Notes: generated by a model from the sequence alone, not told the origin. A DNA stretch of 64,000 bases from Pustulibacterium marinum (GCF_900116665.1 NZ_FPBK01000001.1:766112-830111), one strand, 5' to 3'. Counted from the first letter of the stretch, positions 9,513-19,739 are shown. Numbers and translations are program-made.

Positions 9513-12500
9513 TTAAAATTGAACTTTCGCACCAAAACTAAATGTAGTCATAGGCATATAGATACCTGAATTAGAAGCGCTAAACATAGTTTGTGGGTTA
9601 AAACCATCTCTTCTACTTAGCATCATTAGGTTGTCACCAGAAACGTAAAGATTTAATTTAGAAAGTTTTAATTTATCAGTTATTTCTTTAGAAAATGTAT
9701 ATCCTAAATTTACATTATTCAAGGCTAAATAATCGGCTTTTGTTAAGAAGCGGGTGGATCTAGAGCTGTATTGAACATCTGTATCCAATCCTGAAGTAAG
9801 TCTTGGAACGTTAGTAACATCTCCTGGCTCTTTCCAAGCATTTGAAATATCTTTATGCCAGTTGTTTGAGCCAATAAGATCTCCATTGTCCATTAACTGA
9901 GCATATCCGTTGTCGTACATGTATCCTCCTAAACTATAGTTGAATTGAGCAGTTAGGTTGAAGTTTTTGTAACCAGCATTTAAACGGAAACCTCCTCTTA
10001 CTGTTGGTATAGCTGATTTACCTACATATTTAGTAGTTGCGTCAGAATAAGTAGTAGTAGTAGTTTTTTGAACGTTTGCTCCTGGGTTTTCATTTTGATA
10101 AAGTGTCATACTTTGGATAGCCTCGTCACTACTGTCAAAAACACCATTACCATTCATGTCATTATAGTACATGTTCCACATACCAGCACCAGTTGCAGGA
10201 TCTACACCAGCCCACTCACGCATGTAGAAATCGTATAATGAATGTCCTTCTGAATATTGTCCATCAAGTACTTTTGTTTCTCCGGTGTAATAATCACCAG
10301 GCATTTCTGTGATTTCGTTACTTAAAAATTCACCGTTAATACCTAGGCCTAAGGTGAAGTTTTGTTCTTGAATTACTTTAGCATAAATATCAAATTCTAA
10401 ACCACTATTTCTTAACTGCCCATCGTTGAATTGCATCGATGAGTATCCTGTTGATACCGGTAGAGTTTGAACGAAAAATAGATTGTCAGTATTTTTGATG
10501 TAATAATCAATGTTAACATCTAAAATGTTCTTAAATAATGTGCTTTCTACACCTACTTGTGCGATTTTTGAAGTTTCCCAAGTTAAATCTGGGTTGGCAA
10601 ATGTAGAACTAACAGAAAAAGAATAGTCTCCAGTAGATGTTTGGTTGATGCTCCAAAGCTGCCATCCGTACTGTAAGCTAGTTCCTTGATCTCCAATGAT
10701 ACCATAACTAGCTTTCAATTTTAGATAATCTAAGAAGCTAGCATTGCTTAAGAAGTCTTCTTTAGACATAACCCAACCAAGTCCTACAGATCCAAAAGTA
10801 CCCCATTTGTCATTCTTGAAACGAGAAGATCCATCGCGTCTTACAGAACCTGTTAAGAAGTATTTTTGTTGGTAATCATAATTTAATTGACCAAAGTAAC
10901 TGTCAATAGACCATGTTTGCGTATATGAACTAGCTCTACCGTAAGCGGTTGTATATTGAGCTAAATCCGTACTTAATGGAGTGATAGCCTTAGTGGCTGA
11001 TGCACTCATTAATTTGTATTTATTTTCTGTAGATTCATGAGCTACAAAAGCTTCAATACTGTGTTCTCCAAATGATTTATTGAAACGCAACATTTGAAGA
11101 AAGTTTTGATTGATATTTTTACTGCTAGATCTGTAAAGATATCCACCAGCTTCAGCCCATCCTCCGTAGAATTGGTTTGCTGCACTAGCATATTCTGAAG
11201 TTTGTAACTGTCCGCTATATCTTACGCTAGCAGTTAACCAGTCTGTAATATCTGCGCTAATGTTGAAGTTACCTAGTACTGTAGCAACATCTGTTCTTGC
11301 AAGGTCATAGTTAGAGTCTGCAATACCGTTGGTACTTGTCCATGCTCTACGACCAGTTTCAGCACCATAATCAAATTGATTTCCTCCGAAGATTGGGTCT
11401 TCTACCAAGTTTCCATCAGCATCTCTCAAGTATACATCGTAAATTGCTGGAGTAGTGTTTGTCAATGCAAAAATGTTGGCAGATGATCCTGAAGAACCTT
11501 CTGAATCGGAAGAGTTAATGTATTTAGAACCTGTGAAAGCCATGTTACCTCCAACGGTTAACCAATCTTTAGGTTTGTGCTCTAAGTTTAATCTTGTTGT
11601 GTAACGTGTATAGTTAGAGTTAATTGCGTAACCGTCATCGTTAAGATATCCAAATGATGTTGCATATTTAGTTTTGTCTGATGCTCCACTAAATTGAATG
11701 TTAGCTTCAGATCTGTATCCAGTTCCAAAGGCAGCGTCAGACCAGCTAGTTGGAGTGTATTTTCTTTGAACACCATTAGCAACTTTACCTGTTGTAGGGT
11801 CAATTAGCTGAGATCCTTCAACATTCCAAATGTTGTAGAAAGAATTGATTCCTTCTCCAGTACCATCACCATACAAATTGGCGCTAGCCCATGCTGCTGG
11901 GTCAGATTGACCTGTTACAAGTGCTTTAGTTTTTAAAGAACTCCATGCAGTTTCAATGTATTGTTCAGGAGAAGTGATTACATCATATTGTGGTAACATT
12001 AACGTGTTAACACTAGTTTTGTAATCTACAGAAATTACAGATTTACCTTTTTTACCTTGCTTTGTTGTGATTACGATTACCCCATTCGCACCTCTAGATC
12101 CATAGATAGAAGTAGCTGCTGCGTCTTTTAGTACAGTCATGCTTGCGATGTCAGCAGGGTTAATAGATGAAATATCACTAGCGTAAGGAGCGCCATCTAC
12201 TACGTAAAGAGGAGCTCTGTTACCATTAACAGAACCAAAACCACGAATACGGATAGTTGCGTCAGAACCTGGAGCACCAGAACCAGTAACTACGTTAACA
12301 CCTGCAACTTCACCTCTAAGTGCCTGAGAAACGTTAGAAACAGTTTTTGCTTCAATATTTTCAGTTTCAATTTTAGTTGCTGTACCTGTGTATGCTTCTT
12401 TTGTTGTAGTACCATACCCAACTACAATCACTTCGTCTATTGCCTGAACATCTGATTCAAGAGTCAAACTTAAAGTTGATTGATTTCCAACAGATACTTC

Positions 12501-12743
12501 TGTTGTTTTAAATCCTAGGAAGGAGATTACTAGAACATCTCCAGTTGCTGCTTGGATAGAATAATTTCCATCGAAGTCAGTTTGAGTTCCAGTACTTGTC
12601 CCTTTAATCTGTACGGTAGCTCCCGGTAACGGAAGGCCGTCAGAATCGGTAATAGTACCGGTGATAGTTTTTTGTTGAGCAAATGTAATTTGCACAATAA
12701 ACACTAGTACTAGTGTTAAAAGTCCACTAAACTTTGTTCTCAT
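9513..12743 (-). CDS. SusC/RagA-family TonB-linked outer-membrane transporter
   Basis: TonB-dependent transporter of 1076 residues. A signal peptide ends at TFAQ. A carboxypeptidase-like domain follows (about 24-105), then a TonB-box-like IDEVIVVGYGT, a plug (about 118-235, LYVVDGAPY and TVLKDAAATSIYGSRG motifs), and a barrel ending in Phe (KVQF). It is the first gene of the susC-susD-lipoprotein operon. The signal peptide and leader are near-copies of those of the SusC at 1529-4804, but the mature proteins differ widely, so the two probably take different ligands. Confidence 0.95.
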   Translation of the reverse strand: MRTKFSGLLTLVLVFIVQITFAQQKTITGTITDSDGLPLPGATVQIKGTSTGTQTDFDGNYSIQAATGDVLVISFLGFKTTEVSVGNQSTLSLTLESDVQAIDEVIVVGYGTTTKEAYTGTATKIETENIEAKTVSNVSQALRGEVAGVNVVTGSGAPGSDATIRIRGFGSVNGNRAPLYVVDGAPYASDISSINPADIASMTVLKDAAATSIYGSRGANGVIVITTKQGKKGKSVISVDYKTSVNTLMLPQYDVITSPEQYIETAWSSLKTKALVTGQSDPAAWASANLYGDGTGEGINSFYNIWNVEGSQLIDPTTGKVANGVQRKYTPTSWSDAAFGTGYRSEANIQFSGASDKTKYATSFGYLNDDGYAINSNYTRYTTRLNLEHKPKDWLTVGGNMAFTGSKYINSSDSEGSSGSSANIFALTNTTPAIYDVYLRDADGNLVEDPIFGGNQFDYGAETGRRAWTSTNGIADSNYDLARTDVATVLGNFNISADITDWLTASVRYSGQLQTSEYASAANQFYGGWAEAGGYLYRSSSKNINQNFLQMLRFNKSFGEHSIEAFVAHESTENKYKLMSASATKAITPLSTDLAQYTTAYGRASSYTQTWSIDSYFGQLNYDYQQKYFLTGSVRRDGSSRFKNDKWGTFGSVGLGWVMSKEDFLSNASFLDYLKLKASYGIIGDQGTSLQYGWQLWSINQTSTGDYSFSVSSTFANPDLTWETSKIAQVGVESTLFKNILDVNIDYYIKNTDNLFFVQTLPVSTGYSSMQFNDGQLRNSGLEFDIYAKVIQEQNFTLGLGINGEFLSNEITEMPGDYYTGETKVLDGQYSEGHSLYDFYMREWAGVDPATGAGMWNMYYNDMNGNGVFDSSDEAIQSMTLYQNENPGANVQKTTTTTYSDATTKYVGKSAIPTVRGGFRLNAGYKNFNLTAQFNYSLGGYMYDNGYAQLMDNGDLIGSNNWHKDISNAWKEPGDVTNVPRLTSGLDTDVQYSSRSTRFLTKADYLALNNVNLGYTFSKEITDKLKLSKLNLYVSGDNLMMLSRRDGFNPQTMFSASNSGIYMPMTTFSFGAKVQF

Positions 12744-12749
12744 TTTTAA

Positions 12750-12767
12750 AATTATTTGAATTAGCTA
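12750..12767 (-). promoter_or_regulatory. Leader sequence shared by the two susC genes (copy 2)
   Basis: Same 18-base plus-strand string as at 4811-4828 (AATTATTTGAATTAGCTA), at almost the same distance from the susC start. A further match (GATTTTT then GC on the minus strand) lies upstream of both, where a -7 element could be, though it is not the full consensus. Confidence 0.5.
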
Positions 12768-12860
12768 GCGCCAAAAATCTTAATTCTATGTTAATAATCC
12801 AATATTTTATTCTTAATTTTTTTGATTCTTATGTAATTCTTGGAAAAAACGAGAATTTTT

Positions 12861-14477
12861 TTAGAAAAATGTAGTGTAACTTATGTGTATTTTAGAATTA
12901 ATTAAATTTTGAGCAGTTTGGCTAGTAAATCCCACAGCGTAATTAAGCTTAAATAGGTTGTTGTCACCGACCAAGCCTATTCCAAAACCTAGGCTGTATA
13001 GTTTGTTGATTTCGTTTGTGTTATAGGTGTTGTGGTATCCGAAATCTGTGATGCTATTTAAGTATAGTTTTTTCGTTAAAATCTTTTGATATTCTAAGTT
13101 GAATATGCTGTAGTTATTTGTGGAAATACTGTTTTCATTAAAGCCTCTTATTGAGTTTATTCCTCCGATGAAAAATAATTCATTGAATAAGTAATTTTTT
13201 GAAAATAAAATTTCGGTGGTGTTGTGTAAAAATATCTTATCTGTAGGTTTTATCTTAAAAATGTATGTTCCTTGGAATGATAAAAGATTCTGGTTTGTCT
13301 CTTGAGAATAGGATTTTCTTTTCCCTGTAGATATTGCTATTGTAAAACATGATTCGGGGTTTAAAAGGTTTGTTTGGTTGTAGTTAAATTGATAATTTAT
13401 TCCAAAGAGATTTTTTGAAAATTCTATTGAATTATCGGAAGTGTTTAGAGTGGTTGAAGTTAGGTTTGAGTAAGTGATTCCTAAATTGTGTTTTGGGGCT
13501 AATTGATAATAGGTATTGGTGAAAATAGAAGTATTGTTATAGGTGCTATCTTGTTTTAGAATATTAATTCCAGCTTCGGTTGTGATTGGGGTGTTGGCTA
13601 AATAGGGTATAGTTGCTTTTGATTGAAAAGTACTTTGATTGTCTCCGTTGTTTTTCCAGTATATTTTTAAAGATTCACCTTTGTTTAAATTATTCATTAG
13701 GTTTATATCAACCGTGCCGTTTAATTTAAAATTGTTTGTTTCTTCGTTATTTCCAAAACCTATATATCCATCCAAATAATTGTTGTTTGTCTTTTTTAAA
13801 TACAAAAATAGGGTTGTAGAATCTCTAGTGAACAATGTCTCTGGTTGTTTTGACTGAGAAATAAAATTTAGGTTACTAAGTTTTTTTGCTTTTGTTTTAA
13901 TGTTGGAAATGTTGAATAATTGTCCTTTTTGAATTTTTGCGTAATGCTTTAGAAATTTTTGAGGAAAATTAGGGTATCCTTTTATTTCTATTGAATCAAG
14001 AATTCTAGTTTCGCTTTTGTGGAATATAATTTGAGTCAATAGTTTATTTCCTATTATTTCTTGATTTATCAGTTTTACTTGTTCAAATGGTTTTCCAATT
14101 GCTTTGAGTGAATCAGATTTAAATAAAATGTATTGATTGAATTCTTCTATATTAATTTTTTTGACTGAATGGTTTTCTGATATGTATACGGAATCAATTT
14201 TATGGCCAATTGAAATTTTGGAGATAATTTTTTTTTGTTGAATTTCCGTTTTTGGTGTGCTATGGTTGAAATATCCAAGAGTTTCAAGTTGGGATATGAA
14301 TTGTGTTAATTCTGTTTGGGCGGATGAGAAGTCCTGATGATTTTTTTTATAAGCAATTCCTGATTTTAAATTGACGCTGTCGTTTATATGTATAGAAAGT
14401 TCAATGTCTTGTCCATATATATAATTATTAAAAGCTGTGCAGGTTATAAAAAGTAAAAAGAATCTAAATTGATTCAT
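12861..14477 (-). CDS. BamA/TamA-like outer-membrane barrel protein
   Basis: Probable Omp85-superfamily protein of 538 residues. A signal peptide ends at IYGQ. The N-terminal half (about 25-220) is short and may hold one or two POTRA-like domains. The C-terminal half is a beta-barrel with the hallmark motif GGINSIRGF, which corresponds to the conserved RGF of the L6 loop, and ends in a Phe pair (TTFF). The start at 14477 was chosen because it gives a good signal peptide; the longer frame needs a TTG at 14507. It is shorter than true BamA (about 800 residues), so a TamA-like or accessory role is more likely. It is divergent from rpsL. Confidence 0.8.
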   Translation of the reverse strand: MNQFRFFLLFITCTAFNNYIYGQDIELSIHINDSVNLKSGIAYKKNHQDFSSAQTELTQFISQLETLGYFNHSTPKTEIQQKKIISKISIGHKIDSVYISENHSVKKINIEEFNQYILFKSDSLKAIGKPFEQVKLINQEIIGNKLLTQIIFHKSETRILDSIEIKGYPNFPQKFLKHYAKIQKGQLFNISNIKTKAKKLSNLNFISQSKQPETLFTRDSTTLFLYLKKTNNNYLDGYIGFGNNEETNNFKLNGTVDINLMNNLNKGESLKIYWKNNGDNQSTFQSKATIPYLANTPITTEAGINILKQDSTYNNTSIFTNTYYQLAPKHNLGITYSNLTSTTLNTSDNSIEFSKNLFGINYQFNYNQTNLLNPESCFTIAISTGKRKSYSQETNQNLLSFQGTYIFKIKPTDKIFLHNTTEILFSKNYLFNELFFIGGINSIRGFNENSISTNNYSIFNLEYQKILTKKLYLNSITDFGYHNTYNTNEINKLYSLGFGIGLVGDNNLFKLNYAVGFTSQTAQNLINSKIHISYTTFF

Positions 14478-14608
14478 TGGGTTGCTTTCTCTTTTAGTTG
14501 ATGTCAAAATAACGTAAAAAATATGGCTTGTGGTATTTTGTTCTTTTGACTTGTTTTTATTGTTCGAAATCCAGATTTAATAAATTAGTGAAAATTAATC
14601 AATTAAGA

Positions 14609-14639
14609 TTTGAATTATTGATTTTTATTTCTACCTTTG
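14609..14639 (+). promoter_or_regulatory. Promoter of the ribosomal superoperon
   Basis: TTTG at 14609-14612, a 19-base spacer, then TACCTTTG at 14632-14639. This matches both halves and the spacing of the Bacteroidota housekeeping promoter (TTTG-N19-21-TAnnTTTG). Transcription would begin near 14645, giving a leader of about 47 bases before rpsL. Confidence 0.8.
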
Positions 14640-14691
14640 CCACCCTCTAAAAAGAGAGATTATATTATATTTTATTATTATAGAGTAAATT

Positions 14692-15072
14692 ATGCCAACA
14701 ATTTCACAATTAGTACGAAAAGGAAGAGCTAGTATTACTAAGAAGAGTAAATCGGCTGCTTTGGATTCGTGTCCTCAAAGAAGAGGTGTGTGTACGCGTG
14801 TGTATACTACTACTCCTAAGAAACCGAACTCAGCGATGCGTAAAGTAGCGCGTGTTCGTTTAACTAACGGAAATGAAGTAAACGCTTACATCCCTGGAGA
14901 AGGTCACAACTTGCAAGAGCACTCGATAGTATTAGTAAGAGGCGGAAGGGTAAAAGATTTACCAGGTGTACGTTACCACATCGTTCGTGGTGCATTAGAT
15001 ACAGCTGGTGTTCAAGGTAGAACGCAACGTAGATCAAAATACGGAGCAAAACGCCCGAAAGACAAAAAGTAA
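14692..15072 (+). CDS. rpsL: 30S ribosomal protein S12
   Basis: S12 of the decoding centre, 126 residues (E. coli 124). The conserved [15 protein letters not shown] loop is present, with wild-type Lys at 43 and 44. A second conserved loop reads [12 protein letters not shown]. These are the positions where streptomycin-resistance changes usually occur, so the protein looks streptomycin-sensitive in sequence. It is the first gene of the superoperon, followed by rpsG after 22 bases. Confidence 0.98.
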   Translation: MPTISQLVRKGRASITKKSKSAALDSCPQRRGVCTRVYTTTPKKPNSAMRKVARVRLTNGNEVNAYIPGEGHNLQEHSIVLVRGGRVKDLPGVRYHIVRGALDTAGVQGRTQRRSKYGAKRPKDKK

Positions 15073-15094
15073 TCATAACTTTTAATTAGAAGAA

Positions 15095-15571
15095 ATGAGA
15101 AAAAGACAGGCGAAAAAGAGACCTCTTTTACCGGATCCAAGATTTAATGATCAATTAGTAACACGTTTTGTGAATAACCTAATGTGGGATGGTAAAAAGT
15201 CAGTAGCTTTTAAAGTATTTTATGATGCAATTGATATCGTAGAAGAAAAGAAAAACGACGACGAAAAGACTGCTTTAGAAATTTGGAAAGATGCGTTATC
15301 AAACGTGATGCCACACGTAGAAGTAAGAAGCCGTAGAGTGGGTGGTGCTACTTTTCAAATTCCAATGCAGATTAGACCAGATAGAAAGATCTCTATGGCT
15401 ATGAAATGGTTGATCGGATATGCTCGTAAGCGTAACGAAAAATCTATGGCTCAGAGATTGGCTTCAGAAATTTTAGCAGCAGCTAAAGAAGAAGGTGCAG
15501 CTGTTAAGAAAAGAGTTGATACTCACAAAATGGCTGAAGCGAATAAAGCATTCTCTCACTTTAGATTTTAA
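15095..15571 (+). CDS. rpsG: 30S ribosomal protein S7
   Basis: S7 nucleates the 30S head and contacts the E-site tRNA. It has 158 residues, with the family start [15 protein letters not shown] and the 16S-binding segment [18 protein letters not shown]. It lies between rpsL and fusA, 19 bases before fusA, in the usual str order. Confidence 0.98.
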   Translation: MRKRQAKKRPLLPDPRFNDQLVTRFVNNLMWDGKKSVAFKVFYDAIDIVEEKKNDDEKTALEIWKDALSNVMPHVEVRSRRVGGATFQIPMQIRPDRKISMAMKWLIGYARKRNEKSMAQRLASEILAAAKEEGAAVKKRVDTHKMAEANKAFSHFRF

Positions 15572-15590
15572 TCATTAAGAGCATTATAAA

Positions 15591-17720
15591 ATGGCACAAA
15601 GAGATTTAAAATATACTAGAAACATAGGTATTGCTGCGCACATTGATGCTGGTAAAACAACAACTACAGAACGTATTTTGTTTTACGCAGGTGTAAGTCA
15701 CAAAATTGGTGAAGTACACGATGGTGCTGCAACTATGGACTGGATGGAACAAGAGCAAGAGCGTGGTATTACCATTACATCTGCTGCAACTACTTGTGAG
15801 TGGCAGTTTCCTAGAGAAGATGGTGTACCAACTCCTGATGCTAAAGGCTACCAGTTTAATATTATTGATACTCCTGGTCACGTTGACTTTACTGTAGAAG
15901 TAAACCGTTCATTAAGAGTTCTTGATGGGTTAGTTTTCTTGTTTAGTGCAGTTGATGGTGTTGAACCTCAGTCTGAGACTAACTGGAGATTAGCAGATAA
16001 CTATAAGGTGCCTCGTATGGGGTTTGTAAATAAAATGGACCGTCAAGGGTCTAACTTCTTAAACGTGTGTAAGCAGGTGAAAGAAATGTTGGGTTCTAAT
16101 GCGGTGCCTATCGTTTTACCTATTGGTGATGAAGCTGACTTTAAAGGGGTTGTAGATTTAGTTAAGAACAGAGCAATTGTGTGGCACGAAGATAATTTCG
16201 GATCTACTTTTGATGTAGTTGATATTCCTGCTGAAATGCAAGATGAAGTTTCTGAATACAGAGCTCACTTGATTGAAGCTGTTGCTGAATATGATGAAGA
16301 GTTGATGGAGAAATTCTTCGAAGATGAAAACTCTATCACTGAAGATGAAATTCATGCTGCATTAAGAGCTGCTGTTATGGATATGGCTATCATTCCTATG
16401 ACATGTGGATCTTCTTTCAAAAATAAAGGAGTTCAGTTCATGTTAGATGCGGTTTGTAGATACTTACCTTCTCCTTTAGATAAGGAAGCGATTGTAGGTA
16501 CTAATCCTGATACAGGAGAAGAGGAAACTCGTAAACCAGATGTTACTGCGCCATTTGCTGCTTTAGCTTTTAAAATTGCTACCGATCCTTTTGTAGGTCG
16601 TTTGGCATTCTTCCGTGCGTATTCTGGTAGATTAGATGCTGGTTCTTACGTATTGAACAATCGTTCTGGTAAGAGAGAGCGTATTTCTCGTATCTATCAA
16701 ATGCACTCTAATAAGCAAAACGCTATCGATTTTATTGAAGCTGGAGATATTGGGGCTGCAGTAGGTTTTAAAGATATTAAAACTGGAGATACATTATCTG
16801 ATGAAAAGCATCCTATTGTTTTAGAAAGTATGGTATTCCCAGATCCAGTAATTGGTATCGCGGTGGAGCCAAAAACTAAAGCAGATGTTGATAAATTAGG
16901 TATGGCTTTAGCAAAATTAGCTGAAGAAGATCCAACTTTCCAGGTTAAAACCGATGAGGCTTCTGGTCAAACAATTATTTCTGGAATGGGTGAGCTTCAC
17001 CTTGACATTATTGTAGACCGTCTTAGACGTGAGTTTAAAGTAGAGGTGACTCAAGGTCAACCACAGGTTGAGTACAAAGAGGCGCTTACAGCTACTGCAG
17101 ATCACAGAGAGGTGTATAAGAAGCAATCTGGTGGACGTGGTAAATTTGCTGATATCGTATTTACTATTGAACCTGCTGAAGAAGGGAAAACTGGTCTTGA
17201 GTTTGTTAACGAAGTAAAAGGTGGTAATGTGCCTAAAGAATATATTCCTAACATCGAAAAAGGATTTAAAGAGGCTATGAAAAATGGTCCTTTGGCTGGA
17301 TTCGAAATGGACGCTATGAAAGTTACCTTGAAAGATGGATCTTTCCACCCTGTGGATTCTGATGGTCTTTCTTTTGAATTGGCGGCTAAATTGGGTTATA
17401 AGGCATCAGCAAGAGCTGCTAAGTCTGTGATCATGGAGCCAATCATGAAGCTTGAGGTGATTACTCCTGAAGAAAACATGGGTGATATCGTAGGTGACCT
17501 TAACCGTCGTCGTGGACAGGTTAACAACATGGATGATAGAAATGGAGCTAAGGTTGTTAAGGCTAATGTTCCTTTATCAGAAATGTTCGGTTATGTTACT
17601 TCATTAAGAACATTATCTTCTGGTAGAGCAACTTCTACAATGGAATTTTCTCACTATGCTGAAACTCCTTCAAATATTTCTGAAGAGGTGATTAAAGCTG
17701 CTAAAGGCGTTGATGCTTAA
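15591..17720 (+). CDS. fusA: Elongation factor G
   Basis: Translocation GTPase of 709 residues (E. coli 704). The GTPase motifs are intact: P-loop [12 protein letters not shown] (about 16-27), the DTPGHVDF G3 motif and NKMDR (G4). Domains II to V follow, including the domain IV region GGRGKFADI. It follows rpsG by 19 bases and precedes rpsJ by 11. The tuf gene that follows fusA in many bacteria is absent here, and rpsJ comes next, as is usual in Bacteroidota. Confidence 0.98.
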   Translation: MAQRDLKYTRNIGIAAHIDAGKTTTTERILFYAGVSHKIGEVHDGAATMDWMEQEQERGITITSAATTCEWQFPREDGVPTPDAKGYQFNIIDTPGHVDFTVEVNRSLRVLDGLVFLFSAVDGVEPQSETNWRLADNYKVPRMGFVNKMDRQGSNFLNVCKQVKEMLGSNAVPIVLPIGDEADFKGVVDLVKNRAIVWHEDNFGSTFDVVDIPAEMQDEVSEYRAHLIEAVAEYDEELMEKFFEDENSITEDEIHAALRAAVMDMAIIPMTCGSSFKNKGVQFMLDAVCRYLPSPLDKEAIVGTNPDTGEEETRKPDVTAPFAALAFKIATDPFVGRLAFFRAYSGRLDAGSYVLNNRSGKRERISRIYQMHSNKQNAIDFIEAGDIGAAVGFKDIKTGDTLSDEKHPIVLESMVFPDPVIGIAVEPKTKADVDKLGMALAKLAEEDPTFQVKTDEASGQTIISGMGELHLDIIVDRLRREFKVEVTQGQPQVEYKEALTATADHREVYKKQSGGRGKFADIVFTIEPAEEGKTGLEFVNEVKGGNVPKEYIPNIEKGFKEAMKNGPLAGFEMDAMKVTLKDGSFHPVDSDGLSFELAAKLGYKASARAAKSVIMEPIMKLEVITPEENMGDIVGDLNRRRGQVNNMDDRNGAKVVKANVPLSEMFGYVTSLRTLSSGRATSTMEFSHYAETPSNISEEVIKAAKGVDA

Positions 17721-17731
17721 ATTAAAAGGAA

Positions 17732-18037
17732 ATGAGTCAAAAAATTAGAATAAAATTAAAGTCATACGATCATAATTTAGTGGACAAGTCTGCTGAGAAG
17801 ATCGTTAAAACAGTAAAAACTACTGGTGCTGTTGTAACTGGGCCAATTCCATTACCAACTCACAAAAAAATATTTACTGTACTACGTTCTCCACACGTAA
17901 ACAAAAAATCTCGTGAGCAATTTCAATTGAGTTCTTACAAGAGATTATTGGATATCTACAGTTCTTCCTCAAAAACGATTGACGCGTTAATGAAGTTAGA
18001 ATTGCCAAGTGGTGTAGAAGTAGAAATCAAAGTTTGA
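17732..18037 (+). CDS. rpsJ: 30S ribosomal protein S10
   Basis: S10 of the 30S head, 101 residues. The family motifs [14 protein letters not shown] and [29 protein letters not shown] are present. In other bacteria it also acts as the antitermination partner NusE. It joins the str genes directly to the S10 genes. A 143-base gap with an attenuator-like structure separates it from rplC. Confidence 0.98.
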   Translation: MSQKIRIKLKSYDHNLVDKSAEKIVKTVKTTGAVVTGPIPLPTHKKIFTVLRSPHVNKKSREQFQLSSYKRLLDIYSSSSKTIDALMKLELPSGVEVEIKV

Positions 18038-18047
18038 TAAACTTTTA

Positions 18048-18104
18048 GGAAAAACGGAAGTTTTTTCAACATGTCCTGAGCTAGTATGCAAGGGAAAAAC
18101 GGAA
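18048..18104 (+). repeat. Direct repeat in the rpsJ-rplC leader
   Basis: The 12-mer GGAAAAACGGAA occurs exactly twice, at 18048-18059 and 18093-18104, 45 bases apart. It lies just upstream of the terminator hairpin. It may be a paired protein-binding site in the mRNA. No family match is known to me. Confidence 0.6.
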
Positions 18105-18114
18105 TAAAAAATAC

Positions 18115-18153
18115 ATTCAGGGTTGAAGGTGTTTTTTGACCCTGAATTTTTTT
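18115..18153 (+). terminator. Attenuator-like terminator inside the S10 region
   Basis: Stem ATTCAGGGT / ACCCTGAAT (18115-18123 and 18139-18147) closes a 15-base loop and is followed by a run of T. An upstream CCTGA (18075-18079) can pair with TCAGG of the left arm, which offers a competing antiterminator. It lies between rpsJ and rplC, so it would regulate everything downstream. Confidence 0.75.
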
Positions 18154-18180
18154 AATAACAATGTTTAATTAATTATAACT

Positions 18181-18798
18181 ATGTCTGGGTTAATTGGTAA
18201 AAAAATCGGAATGACCAGCATTTTTGATGAAAATGGGAAAAATATCCCATGTACAGTGATTCAAGCTGGTCCATGCGTAGTTACCCAAGTCAGAACCGTA
18301 GAGGTTGACGGGTATGAAGCTCTTCAACTTGGTTTCGATGACAAATCTGAAAACCGTGCTAACAAAGCTGAATTAGGTCACGCTAAAAAAGCTGGTACGG
18401 CTCCAAAGAAGAAAGTTGTTGAATTCCAAGATTTCGAAGGTGATTACAAACTAGGTGATACAGTAACTGTTGAGCAGTTTGTAGAAGGAGAATTTGTTGA
18501 TGTATCAGGTACATCAAAAGGTAAAGGATTCCAAGGTGTTGTGAAAAGACACGGTTTTGGTGGTGTGGGTCAAGCTACTCACGGTCAGCACAACCGTCTT
18601 AGAGCACCGGGTTCTGTTGGTGCTTCATCTTATCCGTCACGTGTATTCAAAGGAATGCGTATGGCTGGTAGAATGGGTACGGATAAAGTAACAGTTCAAA
18701 ACTTAAAAGTATTGAAAGTGGTTGCGGATAAAAATCTTTTAGTTGTTAAAGGATGTGTTCCAGGTCACAAAAATGCTTATGTAATCGTTCAGAAGTAA
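18181..18798 (+). CDS. rplC: 50S ribosomal protein L3
   Basis: L3 lies near the peptidyl-transferase centre and the sarcin-ricin loop. It has 205 residues (E. coli 209), beginning [15 protein letters not shown] and containing the conserved [16 protein letters not shown] loop and the [15 protein letters not shown] segment. Its stop overlaps the rplD start by one base (TAATG), which implies translational coupling. Confidence 0.98.
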   Translation: MSGLIGKKIGMTSIFDENGKNIPCTVIQAGPCVVTQVRTVEVDGYEALQLGFDDKSENRANKAELGHAKKAGTAPKKKVVEFQDFEGDYKLGDTVTVEQFVEGEFVDVSGTSKGKGFQGVVKRHGFGGVGQATHGQHNRLRAPGSVGASSYPSRVFKGMRMAGRMGTDKVTVQNLKVLKVVADKNLLVVKGCVPGHKNAYVIVQK

Positions 18799-19427
18799 TG
18801 GAAGTAGCAGTATTAAATATCAACGGAAAAGAAACGGGTAGAAAGATTAATCTTTCTGATGCTGTTTTTGGTGTAGAGCCAAATAATCATGCTGTTTATT
18901 TAGATGTTAAGCAATACTTGGCTAATCAACGTCAAGGTACTCACAAGGCTAAAGAAAGAGCTGAGATTGCTGGTAGTACACGTAAGATTAAAAAACAAAA
19001 AGGAACTGGTACAGCGAGAGCTGGTAGTATCAAGTCTCCTGTTTTTGTAGGTGGTGGTAGAGTTTTTGGTCCTAGACCAAAAGATTATACACAGAAGCTT
19101 ACAAAAAGCTTAAAGAAGGTTGCTAGAAGATCTGCTTTAAGTTTGAAAGCTAAAGAGCAATCAATTATCGTGTTAGAAGATTTTAATTTCGATGCTCCAA
19201 GTACAAAAGAATTCTCTAATGTTTTGAAAGCTTTAGGGTTAGATAGTAAAAAATCACTGTTTGTGTTGGGAGATTCAAATAAAAACGTATATTTGTCGTC
19301 ACGTAATTTGAAAAGCTCTGAAGTTGTAAATAGCTCTGAATTAAGTACTTATAAGATTGTTAACGCAAATAATATAGTGCTTTTAGAAGGGTCTTTAGAA
19401 GGAATTGAGTCGAATTTAAGTAAATAA
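18798..19427 (+). CDS. rplD: 50S ribosomal protein L4
   Basis: L4 binds 23S rRNA domain I and lines the exit tunnel. In E. coli it also represses the S10 operon. The protein has 209 residues. The start at 18798 ([10 protein letters not shown]) fits the family. A longer in-frame reading from 18753 runs through the end of rplC and is rejected. The tunnel loop KIKKQKGTGTARAGS is conserved. The attenuator just upstream of rplC could be its target. Confidence 0.97.
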   Translation: MEVAVLNINGKETGRKINLSDAVFGVEPNNHAVYLDVKQYLANQRQGTHKAKERAEIAGSTRKIKKQKGTGTARAGSIKSPVFVGGGRVFGPRPKDYTQKLTKSLKKVARRSALSLKAKEQSIIVLEDFNFDAPSTKEFSNVLKALGLDSKKSLFVLGDSNKNVYLSSRNLKSSEVVNSSELSTYKIVNANNIVLLEGSLEGIESNLSK

Positions 19428-19435
19428 GTAACAAA

Positions 19436-19726
19436 ATGAGTGTGTTAATTAAGCCGATTATTACGGAAAAAGTGACTGCTGATAGCGAATTAAACAACCG
19501 TTATGGTTTTGTTGTTGCTACTACTGCAAATAAAGTAGAGATTAAAAAAGCGGTTGAAGCTACTTATGGAGTTACAGTTGAAAAGGTTCGTACCATGAAT
19601 TACGGACCTGAACGTAAAACTCGTTTTACTAAAACTGGTATTCAGCATGGTAAAACAAACGCAATTAAAAAAGCGATTGTTCAGGTAGCAGAAGGAGATA
19701 CTATCGATTTTTATAGTAATTTATAA
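19436..19726 (+). CDS. rplW: 50S ribosomal protein L23
   Basis: L23 forms the docking site for trigger factor and SRP at the tunnel exit. It has 96 residues (E. coli 100), starting MSVLIKPIITEKVT, with the family motif NKVEIKKAVEATYGVTVEKV. It lies 8 bases after rplD and 13 before rplB. Confidence 0.97.
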   Translation: MSVLIKPIITEKVTADSELNNRYGFVVATTANKVEIKKAVEATYGVTVEKVRTMNYGPERKTRFTKTGIQHGKTNAIKKAIVQVAEGDTIDFYSNL

Positions 19727-19739
19727 GTAAAGACGAAAG

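Noticed and set aside
12815-12850. Small hairpin AATTCT/AGAATT after the BamA-like gene
   Set aside because: The T-run lies on the plus strand, while the gene reads leftward. The stem is only six bases and A/T-rich, so it is not a convincing terminator for it.
18753-18797. Longer N-terminus for L4
   Set aside because: It would read through the last 45 bases of rplC and adds residues not found in the L4 family. The ATG at 18798 fits.
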